Shown here in pieces: positions 1 through 6,794 of a stretch of DNA of 6,891 bases. Positions within the stretch are counted from its first letter, which is position 1. Each line of letters begins with the position of its first letter. The notes below the pieces were generated by a model. The model was not told the origin of the DNA. It saw nothing but the letters and a program-made list of their open reading frames with translations, and made no database searches. The DNA comes from an uncultured Ruminobacter sp. (GTDB lineage Bacteria; Pseudomonadota; Gammaproteobacteria; Enterobacterales; Succinivibrionaceae), in assembly GCA_900767005.1 (NCBI GenBank), contig CAAFXL010000287.1:1-6891 (forward strand), written 5' to 3'. The position numbers were made by a program, and so were the translations under genes.

Positions 1-41
1 AATAAACTTGCTAAAATAAAAATAATAATATTCTTTACCAT
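1..41 (-). CDS. Start of a downstream gene cut by the window edge; exported or membrane protein N-terminus
   Basis: An ATG on the minus strand at 41-39 lies 4 nt after the TAA stop (48-46) of the second ABC exporter. It opens a frame that stays open to the window edge. The 13 complete codons read MVKNIIIFILASL: a Lys close to the start followed by a hydrophobic run. This is how a Sec signal peptide, lipoprotein signal or N-terminal membrane anchor begins. A weak Shine-Dalgarno-like GAG (51-49) sits 7 nt before the ATG, so translational coupling to the preceding gene is likely. The protein cannot be identified from this much sequence. The position at the end of a type I-like export operon would suit an outer-membrane TolC-like factor or another periplasmic component, but that is inference. 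A chance ORF is not excluded. Confidence 0.5.
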   Translation of the reverse strand, partial: MVKNIIIFILASL

Positions 42-45
42 AAGT

Positions 46-2679
46 TTACTCAATTAATTCGCGTTTACTTAATGATTTAAATAACCCATCTTCCTTAATT
101 AAATCATCATAAGTGCCTTGCTGCACTACCCGACCTTTATTAAGGACATAAATGCGATCAGCATCTTTAATGGTTGAAAGTCTATGGGCAATCACAATTC
201 TAGTAACCTTTAAATTCTTTAAATAATCAACCACAATTTTTTGGGATTGATTATCAAGAGCACTTGTTGCTTCATCCATGATAATAATTTTTGGTTCCCC
301 TACTAAGGCTCGAGCAATTAAAATTCTTTGCATTTGCCCACCTGAAATATTATCAGGTGAAACAATGGTGTGAATCCCCATCGGAAGAGCTAAAACTTCA
401 TCTAAAAAGCCTGCTCCATTTAAAGCTTTTTTAGCATCTTTAACGCTATAGTCCGTGCCCATTACGATATTATCTAAAATTGAACCTTCAAATACTTTAT
501 CATTTTGGATAATTACTCTTAAGTTTTCACGAATTGACTTAATATTAACCGATGACAAATCGTTTTTATCATATAAAATTGCCCCTCTCGTTGGTTCTTC
601 AAAGCCTAATAAAAGCTTAATAATTGAGCTTTTTCCCGCTCCTGATGGCCCCACTATTGCAATATATTCACCATTTTTAACTTCTAAATTAACCTCATCT
701 AAAACATTAATATCGCTATTTTTATATCTAAAGCTTACATTAATTAAAGAAACATTACCCTTACATTCATGCATCTCAAGGTTATTATCTTGTAATTCTT
801 CATCCTCTCTTAAAAGAGGTAAAATTCTTTCCATTTTTGGCTTAATTGAGATTAATTGCCATAACCCTTCACTTACCCCAATTACTCCACCTTGGAAAGT
901 AGTAAAGGCGGCTAAAAAAGCTAAGAACTCACCTAAAGTTAAATTATTATCTTTATAGGAATCATAAGCTAATATATAAAAGCCAAGCATTACAATGCTT
1001 GGAAAAATCATAACTAAGATTTTTTGAATTGAATTAATAAAAGAAATTATGTAGTCAATCTTAATATTTTTAGTAAAAGTAATCATAAAATGCGACATGA
1101 TGCTTCTTAAAGCATTAGCCGCTTTAATTTTTGAGATAGCATCAATATATTGCATTAATGATGAAGAAATCTTACCTTCGACATCAGCTTTTTCTCTTAA
1201 AACTCTAAAATTAAAATAAGCTAAAATTACAAAAATAATGATATAGATAATTGAGAAAATAATCGCAAGTAACGTCATTCCTTTACTATAGTAAAGCATA
1301 ATAATAACGCTTGATAGAGCAAACATGGCTCCAGAAAAACCGCCCGTTATTACCTCAAAAAACGTTTCCTGAATTTTATTAGCTAAATTTAAACGATTGG
1401 CTAAATCCTCTCGTTCCCATTTAGCTAGAGCTGAAATTTTTAGTCTTAATAATTTATCAAATAAGATTCCTTCAAATCTTTCATATTCATTAATACTAAA
1501 AAATAGCATTATGATCTGAGGAACAATACTTACAAAGATTTGCCCTAAAGTTAAAATTAATAAAAGAACGCCAACTACATAAAGTGACCTAATATCCCCC
1601 ATCGGAATTAGGGTATTAACTACATATTCTGTTGCAATTGGATTCATAAATGAGAATATGGCGGCAATAATACTAATTAAAAGAACTAAACGCGAAACAT
1701 TACGATACTTTTTATAAAAAAATCCTAAAAGCCCCCAACTTGAGGTTAGATTCTTATTAAATGGTTCATAAAAAAGTATCCCTTCAAGTAAAAAATCTTT
1801 GGCATTAGCTTGGGTTATGGGGTATGGCTTTTCTCTTAATAAGTAATAAGATTTTTCACCCTTTAAATAAATAACAACTGGAATTATTTCATCAAAGGTT
1901 TCATTACTTTTACTTACTCTTAAAAAGCCAATAATAGGGTTTGCAATATCCGTGTAAAATTTAGGGTCTAAATCAATCTTACGGTATCTAATTCTTGAGC
2001 GATTACAAAAATTAATTAGAGCATCTTTGGCATTCTTTTCTTTAAAATTATAATTTGCACGGTTAATTTTGGGATACCCATACTCTTCCCCAATATGAAT
2101 TAAAGCATTAATTAAATGAGTATGAATATCATCATCAATTTTTACCTTGTCATCGCGAACATATTCTTTAAATGAGGCAATTTTACCTAATTGCGAGATT
2201 CTTTCATTTAATTCTAAGCTTGCAAGACTTTCATTACGGTTCTTTCGCTCTAAACGCTCTTTGGTGATTCCTTTAGAGATGCTAGCTAAACACTTAATTA
2301 GAGCTCCTAAAAAGTCCTCTTTTTCAACCGTATCAAAATCATCACTATAAATTGGTGCAAAAGCTTCTTTACTATATCTTTTTTGTAAGATATCCACAAA
2401 TTTATCAAAAGCTTCAAAGAAATCTAAAGAGGTTTCTTTTAACTCAACCTCGCTATCAGCAATTAGTTTTAAGCGGTATTCTCGCTCTTTATATGAAACT
2501 TTACGCTCATCTTTAAAAGTAGGAATTAAGATATCATTAGCTACAAAATTTGCTAATAATACATTTCTTATAAATTCCCCATTCTCAAAAACTTCAATGT
2601 ATAAATTAACGCTTCCTTTAGTAATTAAGAAAGGTTCAACGATTAGATTTGCGATATTCTCATTAACTTTAATCTTCAT
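46..2679 (-). CDS. NHLM-type bacteriocin/RiPP system ABC exporter, second ATP-binding/permease protein (no active peptidase)
   Basis: This 877-residue protein is an inner-membrane ABC half-transporter with an unusually long cytosolic N-terminal part. Residues about 12-54 (ITKGSVNLYIEVFENGEF region) look like the cupin or cyclic-nucleotide-domain-like start of NHLM ABC2 proteins. Residues about 85-210 are charged and helical. Residues about 215-310 recall a C39-like fold but lack the Gln-Cys-His motif. About six hydrophobic segments follow (roughly 329-349, 364-394, 449-463, 468-489, 552-574, 583-602). The ATPase domain is complete: Walker A GPSGAGKSS (677-685), Q-loop Gln725, signature ISGGQ (778-782), Walker B IIIMDE with Glu803, D-loop SALD (806-809) and H-loop His832. 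It should therefore hydrolyse ATP. The start ATG overlaps the end of the preceding exporter gene by 11 nt and has a strong site GAGGAAGGAA at 2695-2686. It probably works with the C39 exporter and HlyD in peptide export. Whether the two ABC proteins form a heterodimer or separate homodimers cannot be told from sequence. Confidence 0.9.
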   Translation of the reverse strand: MKIKVNENIANLIVEPFLITKGSVNLYIEVFENGEFIRNVLLANFVANDILIPTFKDERKVSYKEREYRLKLIADSEVELKETSLDFFEAFDKFVDILQKRYSKEAFAPIYSDDFDTVEKEDFLGALIKCLASISKGITKERLERKNRNESLASLELNERISQLGKIASFKEYVRDDKVKIDDDIHTHLINALIHIGEEYGYPKINRANYNFKEKNAKDALINFCNRSRIRYRKIDLDPKFYTDIANPIIGFLRVSKSNETFDEIIPVVIYLKGEKSYYLLREKPYPITQANAKDFLLEGILFYEPFNKNLTSSWGLLGFFYKKYRNVSRLVLLISIIAAIFSFMNPIATEYVVNTLIPMGDIRSLYVVGVLLLILTLGQIFVSIVPQIIMLFFSINEYERFEGILFDKLLRLKISALAKWEREDLANRLNLANKIQETFFEVITGGFSGAMFALSSVIIMLYYSKGMTLLAIIFSIIYIIIFVILAYFNFRVLREKADVEGKISSSLMQYIDAISKIKAANALRSIMSHFMITFTKNIKIDYIISFINSIQKILVMIFPSIVMLGFYILAYDSYKDNNLTLGEFLAFLAAFTTFQGGVIGVSEGLWQLISIKPKMERILPLLREDEELQDNNLEMHECKGNVSLINVSFRYKNSDINVLDEVNLEVKNGEYIAIVGPSGAGKSSIIKLLLGFEEPTRGAILYDKNDLSSVNIKSIRENLRVIIQNDKVFEGSILDNIVMGTDYSVKDAKKALNGAGFLDEVLALPMGIHTIVSPDNISGGQMQRILIARALVGEPKIIIMDEATSALDNQSQKIVVDYLKNLKVTRIVIAHRLSTIKDADRIYVLNKGRVVQQGTYDDLIKEDGLFKSLSKRELIE

Positions 2680-4834
2680 GAGTATTTCCTTCCTCTAAAC
2701 GCATTAAACTTGCATAATTACCATTTAGTGCCATTAACTCACTATGAGTGCCGCGTTCAACTATTTCCCCTTTATTAAGGACAATAATTTCATCAGCATT
2801 TCTAATGGTGCTTAAGCGGTGAGCAATAATAATCGTTGAAATCTGTCTTCTTCTAAGAGCTAAATCAATTTGTTCTTCAGTTAAAGAATCAAGAGCACTA
2901 GTTGCTTCATCGAGTATTACAATTGGGGTATTATAGGCAAGAACTCGTGCAATCTCGAGACGCTGCCTTTGTCCACCTGAAAAATTCTTACCCCTATCAG
3001 TTAAAGCTTGTCCTAGGATACTACCCTTAGCTGAAAGCTCTTGGGTAAGTTTGGCATCCTTTAAAGCATCAAAAAGTTCGTTATAACTATAACTTTTTGA
3101 GAACATAGTAAGGTTATCTAAAATGGAACCAGAAAATAAATTTATGCTCTGATCAACTACTGAGACAATATAGCTAAATTGCACATGAGTATAATCGCTA
3201 TAAGGGCGATTATTAAGTAAGAGTTCCCCACTCGTTGGTTTAATTATTCCTGATAATAGTTTTGCGACAGTGGATTTTCCTGAGCCACTTGCTCCAACTA
3301 TGGCAATGCGTTTTCCAGGATTAAGCTTTAATGAAAAATCTTTAACGACATAATCATTATCAAAACCGTAAGTAAAGGTTAGGTTCTTTGCTTCTAAAAT
3401 ACCATAATCTTTAAAAACTTCACTATCAGGATATTTTTCTTTTTGAGCAAAAATTCCATCAGCTTTATAACTATAAATATCATTAATTCTATCGATATCA
3501 GCTTTTAAAGTTTGTAAATCTGTACTCTTAAGTAAGAGCTCTGCAAAAGGAGCTACAAACGCCATACTTAAAACTTGATAGGCAAATAATTCACCAACCG
3601 TTAATTCATCATTAATAACTAAGGAAGCTCCATAAGTTAAAATAATAAGAGCACTAATTGCATTTAAACTCTTTGGGATAATACTGTAGTAAATAGTTAA
3701 TCTTTCATATTCAAGTTTTTTATTATTATATTGCGAGATATTATCCATCCAGCGGCTAAATAATGAATCTTCTCTTCCTGATGCTTTTAAACTTTCAAGG
3801 GAACCAAGGCCAATAATTAAAAAATTAAGCATTTTTAATTTTATTGAAAGTAAGCTTTGATTTACAATTTGGCGTTTTCTAACTAATAAATATAAAAAGG
3901 CAATATCAATAGCTACAAATAAAACCGAAATAAAAGTTAGTTTTATACTAAATAGGAGCATTAAAATTAAAAAGAAAGCAGCGGTAAAAAGTTTAATTAA
4001 GTTTTCAGCTAATACCCCAAATGTGGTATTTGCAGTTTTTACATTTAAAGTGATACGATTTTGGATATCAGCGTTCCCTCTTTGCCCAAAGAAGCTAATA
4101 GGTAACTTAAAGATATAATCAATCATTTTAACCGTGCGATTAACACTTATTTGTAATTGCCCACGTCTTAGGGCAAGTTGCACAATACTTGTTAAAATTA
4201 CTTGAAATATGATTGAAACGATTAAACATAAAAGAATTGAATAAAGCCAATCGGCACCATCTACTAAAACATTATCAACAAAGCTTTGCATGAGAGCTGG
4301 TATTGCAAGACCTGGAAGAACTAATAGTACTCCCGCACTAACAGCCATAGCTAGTAACCCTTTTAAGCCTGACATCATCTTAAAAAGACTTGCTAAAACG
4401 CCCTTTGGTGGATTATTTTTTTGAAAATTTTCACTTGGCTCAAAAGTTAGAGCAACCCCAGTAAAAGATTTTTCAAATTGCTCTAAATCAACTATTCTTG
4501 GCCCTGTTGCTGGGTCATTTAAATAAAATTGGGTACCATTACTATTTTGCCCTTCATAAACTAAAAAGTGATTAAAGTTCCAGTAAATAATCATTGGTGA
4601 CTTTATTTCTTTTAGATCTTCGGTTTCTAGTCTAAGCCCTTTACCAATAAGACCATAACTTTGGGCAACTTTAACAATGATTGAAGCTTTTGAACCATTT
4701 CGCGTAACACAGCATTCATTTCTTAGTTTTTCTAAAGGCTCAAAATGTCCCCAATACCCTAAAATCATGGCAAGGGAGGCTGCCCCACACTCGGTAGCCT
4801 CCATTTGTAATACGGTCGGGGTACGATAACGCAT
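2669..4834 (-). CDS. NHLM-type bacteriocin/RiPP system ABC exporter with N-terminal C39 leader peptidase
   Basis: This 721-residue peptidase-containing ABC transporter removes the leader of a peptide after a double-Gly-type site and moves the core across the inner membrane. The C39 domain covers residues 1 to about 135 and looks intact: Gln10 (oxyanion hole), Cys16 in the TECGAAS motif (nucleophile), His89 in FNHFLVYEG and Asp107 in LNDPATGPR. The wording around these residues (TPTVLQMEATECGAASLAM, NGSKAS, YWNFNHF, FTGVALTFEP) is characteristic of the NHLM peptidase/ATP-binding family. Hydrophobic segments lie near 160-184, 196-222, 275-297, 299-318, 385-406 and 413-436. The ATPase domain has Walker A GASGSGKST (514-522), Gln562, signature FSGGQ (618-622), Walker B IVILDE with Glu643, and His672. 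The length is usual for the family. The ATG follows the HlyD stop by 3 nt and has an AAGGA site (4846-4842) spaced 7 nt, which supports this start. The peptide substrate is not encoded in the window. Confidence 0.95.
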   Translation of the reverse strand: MRYRTPTVLQMEATECGAASLAMILGYWGHFEPLEKLRNECCVTRNGSKASIIVKVAQSYGLIGKGLRLETEDLKEIKSPMIIYWNFNHFLVYEGQNSNGTQFYLNDPATGPRIVDLEQFEKSFTGVALTFEPSENFQKNNPPKGVLASLFKMMSGLKGLLAMAVSAGVLLVLPGLAIPALMQSFVDNVLVDGADWLYSILLCLIVSIIFQVILTSIVQLALRRGQLQISVNRTVKMIDYIFKLPISFFGQRGNADIQNRITLNVKTANTTFGVLAENLIKLFTAAFFLILMLLFSIKLTFISVLFVAIDIAFLYLLVRKRQIVNQSLLSIKLKMLNFLIIGLGSLESLKASGREDSLFSRWMDNISQYNNKKLEYERLTIYYSIIPKSLNAISALIILTYGASLVINDELTVGELFAYQVLSMAFVAPFAELLLKSTDLQTLKADIDRINDIYSYKADGIFAQKEKYPDSEVFKDYGILEAKNLTFTYGFDNDYVVKDFSLKLNPGKRIAIVGASGSGKSTVAKLLSGIIKPTSGELLLNNRPYSDYTHVQFSYIVSVVDQSINLFSGSILDNLTMFSKSYSYNELFDALKDAKLTQELSAKGSILGQALTDRGKNFSGGQRQRLEIARVLAYNTPIVILDEATSALDSLTEEQIDLALRRRQISTIIIAHRLSTIRNADEIIVLNKGEIVERGTHSELMALNGNYASLMRLEEGNTHED
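2686..2695 (-). promoter_or_regulatory. Ribosome binding site of the second ABC exporter gene, inside the preceding gene
   Basis: GAGGAAGGAA on the minus strand is encoded by the last Glu-Glu-Gly codons of the C39-ABC gene and lies 6-7 nt before the ATG at 2679. It is the strongest purine site in the operon and supports a start that overlaps the upstream gene by 11 nt. Confidence 0.7.
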
Positions 4835-4837
4835 ACG

Positions 4838-6100
4838 TTATTCCTTATCCCCAGTTGAGAAGATATCTCTAATAACTGGTAAGATATAAGAAATTGGGGA
4901 GCGATAATCAATATTAATAATTACCTCACCATATACACCATTAATTAAACGCTTAGAATGATTACTTTTACTAGTCCAGCTATAACCAGTTGGATTTTTT
5001 AAATCAGGAATAAGCTCAAGTTCCACTCTACTCATTACATCATTACCCACAATCTTTTTAGCTAATGATTGATTAAGTAGTTCTGCGGAAATTGACTCAA
5101 AATTTACCGGAATTTCACTAACCTTTCTGACAACGGCTCTTACATAACCATTCTTAGTACTTGATTCGCCACTAGGAAGGAAAAAAGCACGCATGCCTGA
5201 TTTTATTTTTTTGCCTTGTTCAATTGGCACATAAGCGACTAAATAAATTCCATCTTCAGGATTTGAAGAAATTAGAGCAATTAATTCACCATTTTCAATA
5301 TAAGAACCAGTTTCTTTAAATACTTCACTAATTTTTCCGGTATTACCAGCCGTTATCCAGTAACTTTCTCTAAATAAAAACTCATGAATTTTTTTAATGC
5401 GACGCTTTTCTTCAAGTTGGTGCTCTAAAATATTAAGTTTTTCTTTAGCTTCCCAGATTAATCTTTGGGAATTTGACTCCGTTTCAATGCCTTGAAGTAA
5501 AAGGTCTAAGTGAGCGTAATGAGTTTGTAAGACACTATCTAAAGTCTGAAAATACTCAAGTTTAAATTGGTCGATTTTATTAAACTTTGATTCACTTTTA
5601 GTTAATGTTTCAATGATTCTTTCTTTAGTTTCATCAATTTCTTTATCAACTGAATCTAAAAGTTCTTTTTTTCGAGTTTCTTGGGTAAGTAAAAAATCGA
5701 TATTTTTCTTATACTCATTAACTAACGCATCAACCTCAGAATAAAGTGAACGATACTCAGTTTCAGCTTTAGTGTAATCAGAAATTAATTGTGGGCTATA
5801 GATTTGACCTACTACTTGACCAATTGAAACCTCAGAACCTGGTTCAATATTTAGATACTTTAAAGTGCCACTACTTTGGCTCGTTAATGGGGTTACCCCA
5901 TCAGATAGAAGGGTAATTCCTGGAGCTTTGATACTTTCAGTAATACGACCTAAGCATCCCCAGAATATCACCACAAAAGTTATGATTGCGATAAACGCAA
6001 GGCCAATATAAGACCAGGTTGCTCGAATTTTGGTTAAAGAATGGATATCACTATTTTGTGAAATATTATCTAAAGCTTTCTTAGAAAACCTTATCGCCAT
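4838..6100 (-). CDS. HlyD-family membrane fusion protein of an NHLM-type bacteriocin/RiPP export system
   Basis: This 420-residue periplasmic adaptor is anchored in the inner membrane and should link the ABC exporter to an outer-membrane channel. A short cytosolic N-terminus (1-30) precedes one membrane helix (about 31-50). The first half of the biotinyl-lipoyl-like domain is at about 72-101 (SGTLKYLNIEPGSEVSIGQVV). A long helical hairpin rich in Lys and Glu runs over about 104-240. The second lipoyl half is at about 250-278 (GNTGKISEVFKETGSYIENG), followed by a beta-barrel region from about 283. The C-terminus has GEVIINIDYRSPISYILPVI at 391-410. Architecture and placement directly before the C39 exporter match the NHLM secretion protein type. 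The ATG is preceded by only a modest AAGG (6114-6111) at 10-nt spacing, so initiation may be weaker than for the neighbours. The sigma factor gene ends 30 nt upstream. A generic type I secretion adaptor is the alternative, but the neighbours argue for the NHLM system. Confidence 0.9.
   Translation of the reverse strand: MAIRFSKKALDNISQNSDIHSLTKIRATWSYIGLAFIAIITFVVIFWGCLGRITESIKAPGITLLSDGVTPLTSQSSGTLKYLNIEPGSEVSIGQVVGQIYSPQLISDYTKAETEYRSLYSEVDALVNEYKKNIDFLLTQETRKKELLDSVDKEIDETKERIIETLTKSESKFNKIDQFKLEYFQTLDSVLQTHYAHLDLLLQGIETESNSQRLIWEAKEKLNILEHQLEEKRRIKKIHEFLFRESYWITAGNTGKISEVFKETGSYIENGELIALISSNPEDGIYLVAYVPIEQGKKIKSGMRAFFLPSGESSTKNGYVRAVVRKVSEIPVNFESISAELLNQSLAKKIVGNDVMSRVELELIPDLKNPTGYSWTSKSNHSKRLINGVYGEVIINIDYRSPISYILPVIRDIFSTGDKE
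4842..4846 (-). promoter_or_regulatory. Ribosome binding site of the C39-ABC exporter gene
   Basis: AAGGA on the minus strand lies within the last codons of the HlyD gene, 7 nt before the ATG at 4834. The HlyD stop codon falls between this site and the ATG, an arrangement that favours translational coupling. Confidence 0.65.
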
Positions 6101-6122
6101 AATAATGATACCTTATCTTTGT

Positions 6123-6142
6123 TTTTTAGCTTAGCCTAAAAA
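6123..6142 (-). other. Small AT-rich stem-loop over the sigma factor stop codon
   Basis: The minus-strand transcript could pair UUUUUAG (6142-6136) with CUAAAAA (6129-6123) around a 6-nt loop. The stem spans the end of the sigma factor gene and the start of the 30-nt spacer before the HlyD gene. The stem is A-U rich and has no U-tract after it, so it is not a convincing terminator. It might modulate read-through or RNA stability between regulator and exporter genes. Confidence 0.2.
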
Positions 6143-6649
6143 TTCTTTTTTCACATCTTTAAGCATTTCAGCTAATTGTTCTTTAGCTCTAAAAACTCTA
6201 ACCTTAACTAAGCTTTGAGAGATACCTAATCTTTCGGCAATTTCTTCACCACTTAAGTCTGAAATCTTACTTAAAGTGTAACATTCTCTTAGTTCTGGTG
6301 AAAGTTTACCTAAAGCTTCAACTAACTTTTTACGTAAATAATCAATATCGCCATCATAAGGCTGATTTACTGGTGAGTTTTGATCTTTAACATGGTCAAA
6401 TTCATCAGTTACTGATACATTCTTATTCTTTCTAAACATATCAATGCGAAGATTTCTAGCTGTCTGGTAAGCAATACCAGAAATTGAATCATCGCTTGAG
6501 TAATCATTTCTTTTTTGCCATATTCTAATAAAGGTTTCTTGCACGATATCACATGCACTTTCATAGCTCTCACCATTAGCTACTAAATAGTTAGTAAGCT
6601 TTGGAGCTATCTGATTATAATATGCACTCATTTCTTTTTGAGTAATCAT
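6131..6649 (-). CDS. ECF-type RNA polymerase sigma factor (sigma-70 family, regions 2 and 4)
   Basis: This 172-residue cytosolic protein has the two-domain layout of extracytoplasmic-function sigma factors and would direct RNA polymerase to alternative promoters. Sigma region 2 covers about residues 9-76, with DIVQETFIRIWQ (34-45) and the DNA-melting/-10 part SGIAYQTARNLRIDMFRK (57-74). A variable acidic linker (about 77-103) follows. Sigma region 4 covers about 104-162, with ELRECYTL and the helix-turn-helix LSGEEIAERLGISQSLVKVR (132-151), which would read the -35 element. There is no C-terminal extension or membrane segment. The ATG is supported by a strong AAGGGG site (6661-6656) at 6-nt spacing. 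It is the first gene of the operon. No anti-sigma factor gene follows; the next gene, 30 nt downstream, is the HlyD adaptor. Its targets are unknown; this operon itself or precursor-peptide genes elsewhere are the obvious candidates by context. Confidence 0.92.
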   Translation of the reverse strand: MITQKEMSAYYNQIAPKLTNYLVANGESYESACDIVQETFIRIWQKRNDYSSDDSISGIAYQTARNLRIDMFRKNKNVSVTDEFDHVKDQNSPVNQPYDGDIDYLRKKLVEALGKLSPELRECYTLSKISDLSGEEIAERLGISQSLVKVRVFRAKEQLAEMLKDVKKEFLG

Positions 6650-6655
6650 TAAATA

Positions 6656-6661
6656 CCCCTT
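6656..6661 (-). promoter_or_regulatory. Ribosome binding site of the sigma factor gene
   Basis: AAGGGG on the minus strand stands 6 nt before the ATG at 6649. It is one of the few G-rich spots in a very AT-rich leader and fixes the start of the sigma factor gene. Confidence 0.7.
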
Positions 6662-6686
6662 ATTAATGTTGGTACTTTTATTCTTA

Positions 6687-6716
6687 ATTTTATTTATAAA
6701 TTTAAACTATAAACAA
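6687..6716 (-). promoter_or_regulatory. Alternative weak promoter close to the sigma factor gene
   Basis: On the minus strand TTGTTT (6716-6711) and TAAAAT (6692-6687) are separated by 18 nt. A start near 6680 would give a short leader of about 30 nt containing the AAGGGG ribosome site. Both hexamers are imperfect and the base composition favours false matches. Confidence 0.22.
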
Positions 6717-6738
6717 TAACAGTTTATTTTACTAAATC

Positions 6739-6758
6739 ACTTATAACTTTACTTATAA
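6739..6758. repeat. Short direct repeat ACTTATAA, 12-nt period
   Basis: ACTTATAA occurs at 6739-6746 and again at 6751-6758, separated by CTTT. It lies between the two candidate promoters of the sigma factor gene. On the minus strand it reads TTATAAGT twice. Function unknown; it could be paired half-sites on nearly the same DNA face (12 nt apart) or chance. Confidence 0.3.
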
Positions 6759-6764
6759 AATTAA

Positions 6765-6794
6765 ATTATAGTTTAATATAATTTAAAGTTTAAA
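6765..6794 (-). promoter_or_regulatory. Candidate sigma-70-type promoter upstream of the sigma factor gene
   Basis: On the minus strand a perfect TATAAT (6770-6765) follows TTTAAA (6794-6789, four of six matches to TTGACA) with an 18-nt spacer. Transcription would begin near 6758 and give a leader of about 110 nt. The surroundings are so AT-rich that a chance match is quite possible. Confidence 0.3.

Noticed and set aside
455..958. A 167-codon plus-strand open frame
   Set aside because: It lies entirely antisense to the ATPase domain of the second ABC exporter, whose motifs are unambiguous. Its translation is low-complexity Ser/Leu/Ile-rich with no recognisable domain.
2147..2350. A 67-codon plus-strand open frame
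   Set aside because: It is antisense to the N-terminal part of the second ABC exporter, has no recognisable motif, and is explained by the codon bias of the real gene.
6123..6142. A rho-independent terminator between the sigma factor and HlyD genes
   Set aside because: The stem is A-U rich and lacks a downstream U-tract in the transcribed direction, and the 30-nt spacing favours one operon.
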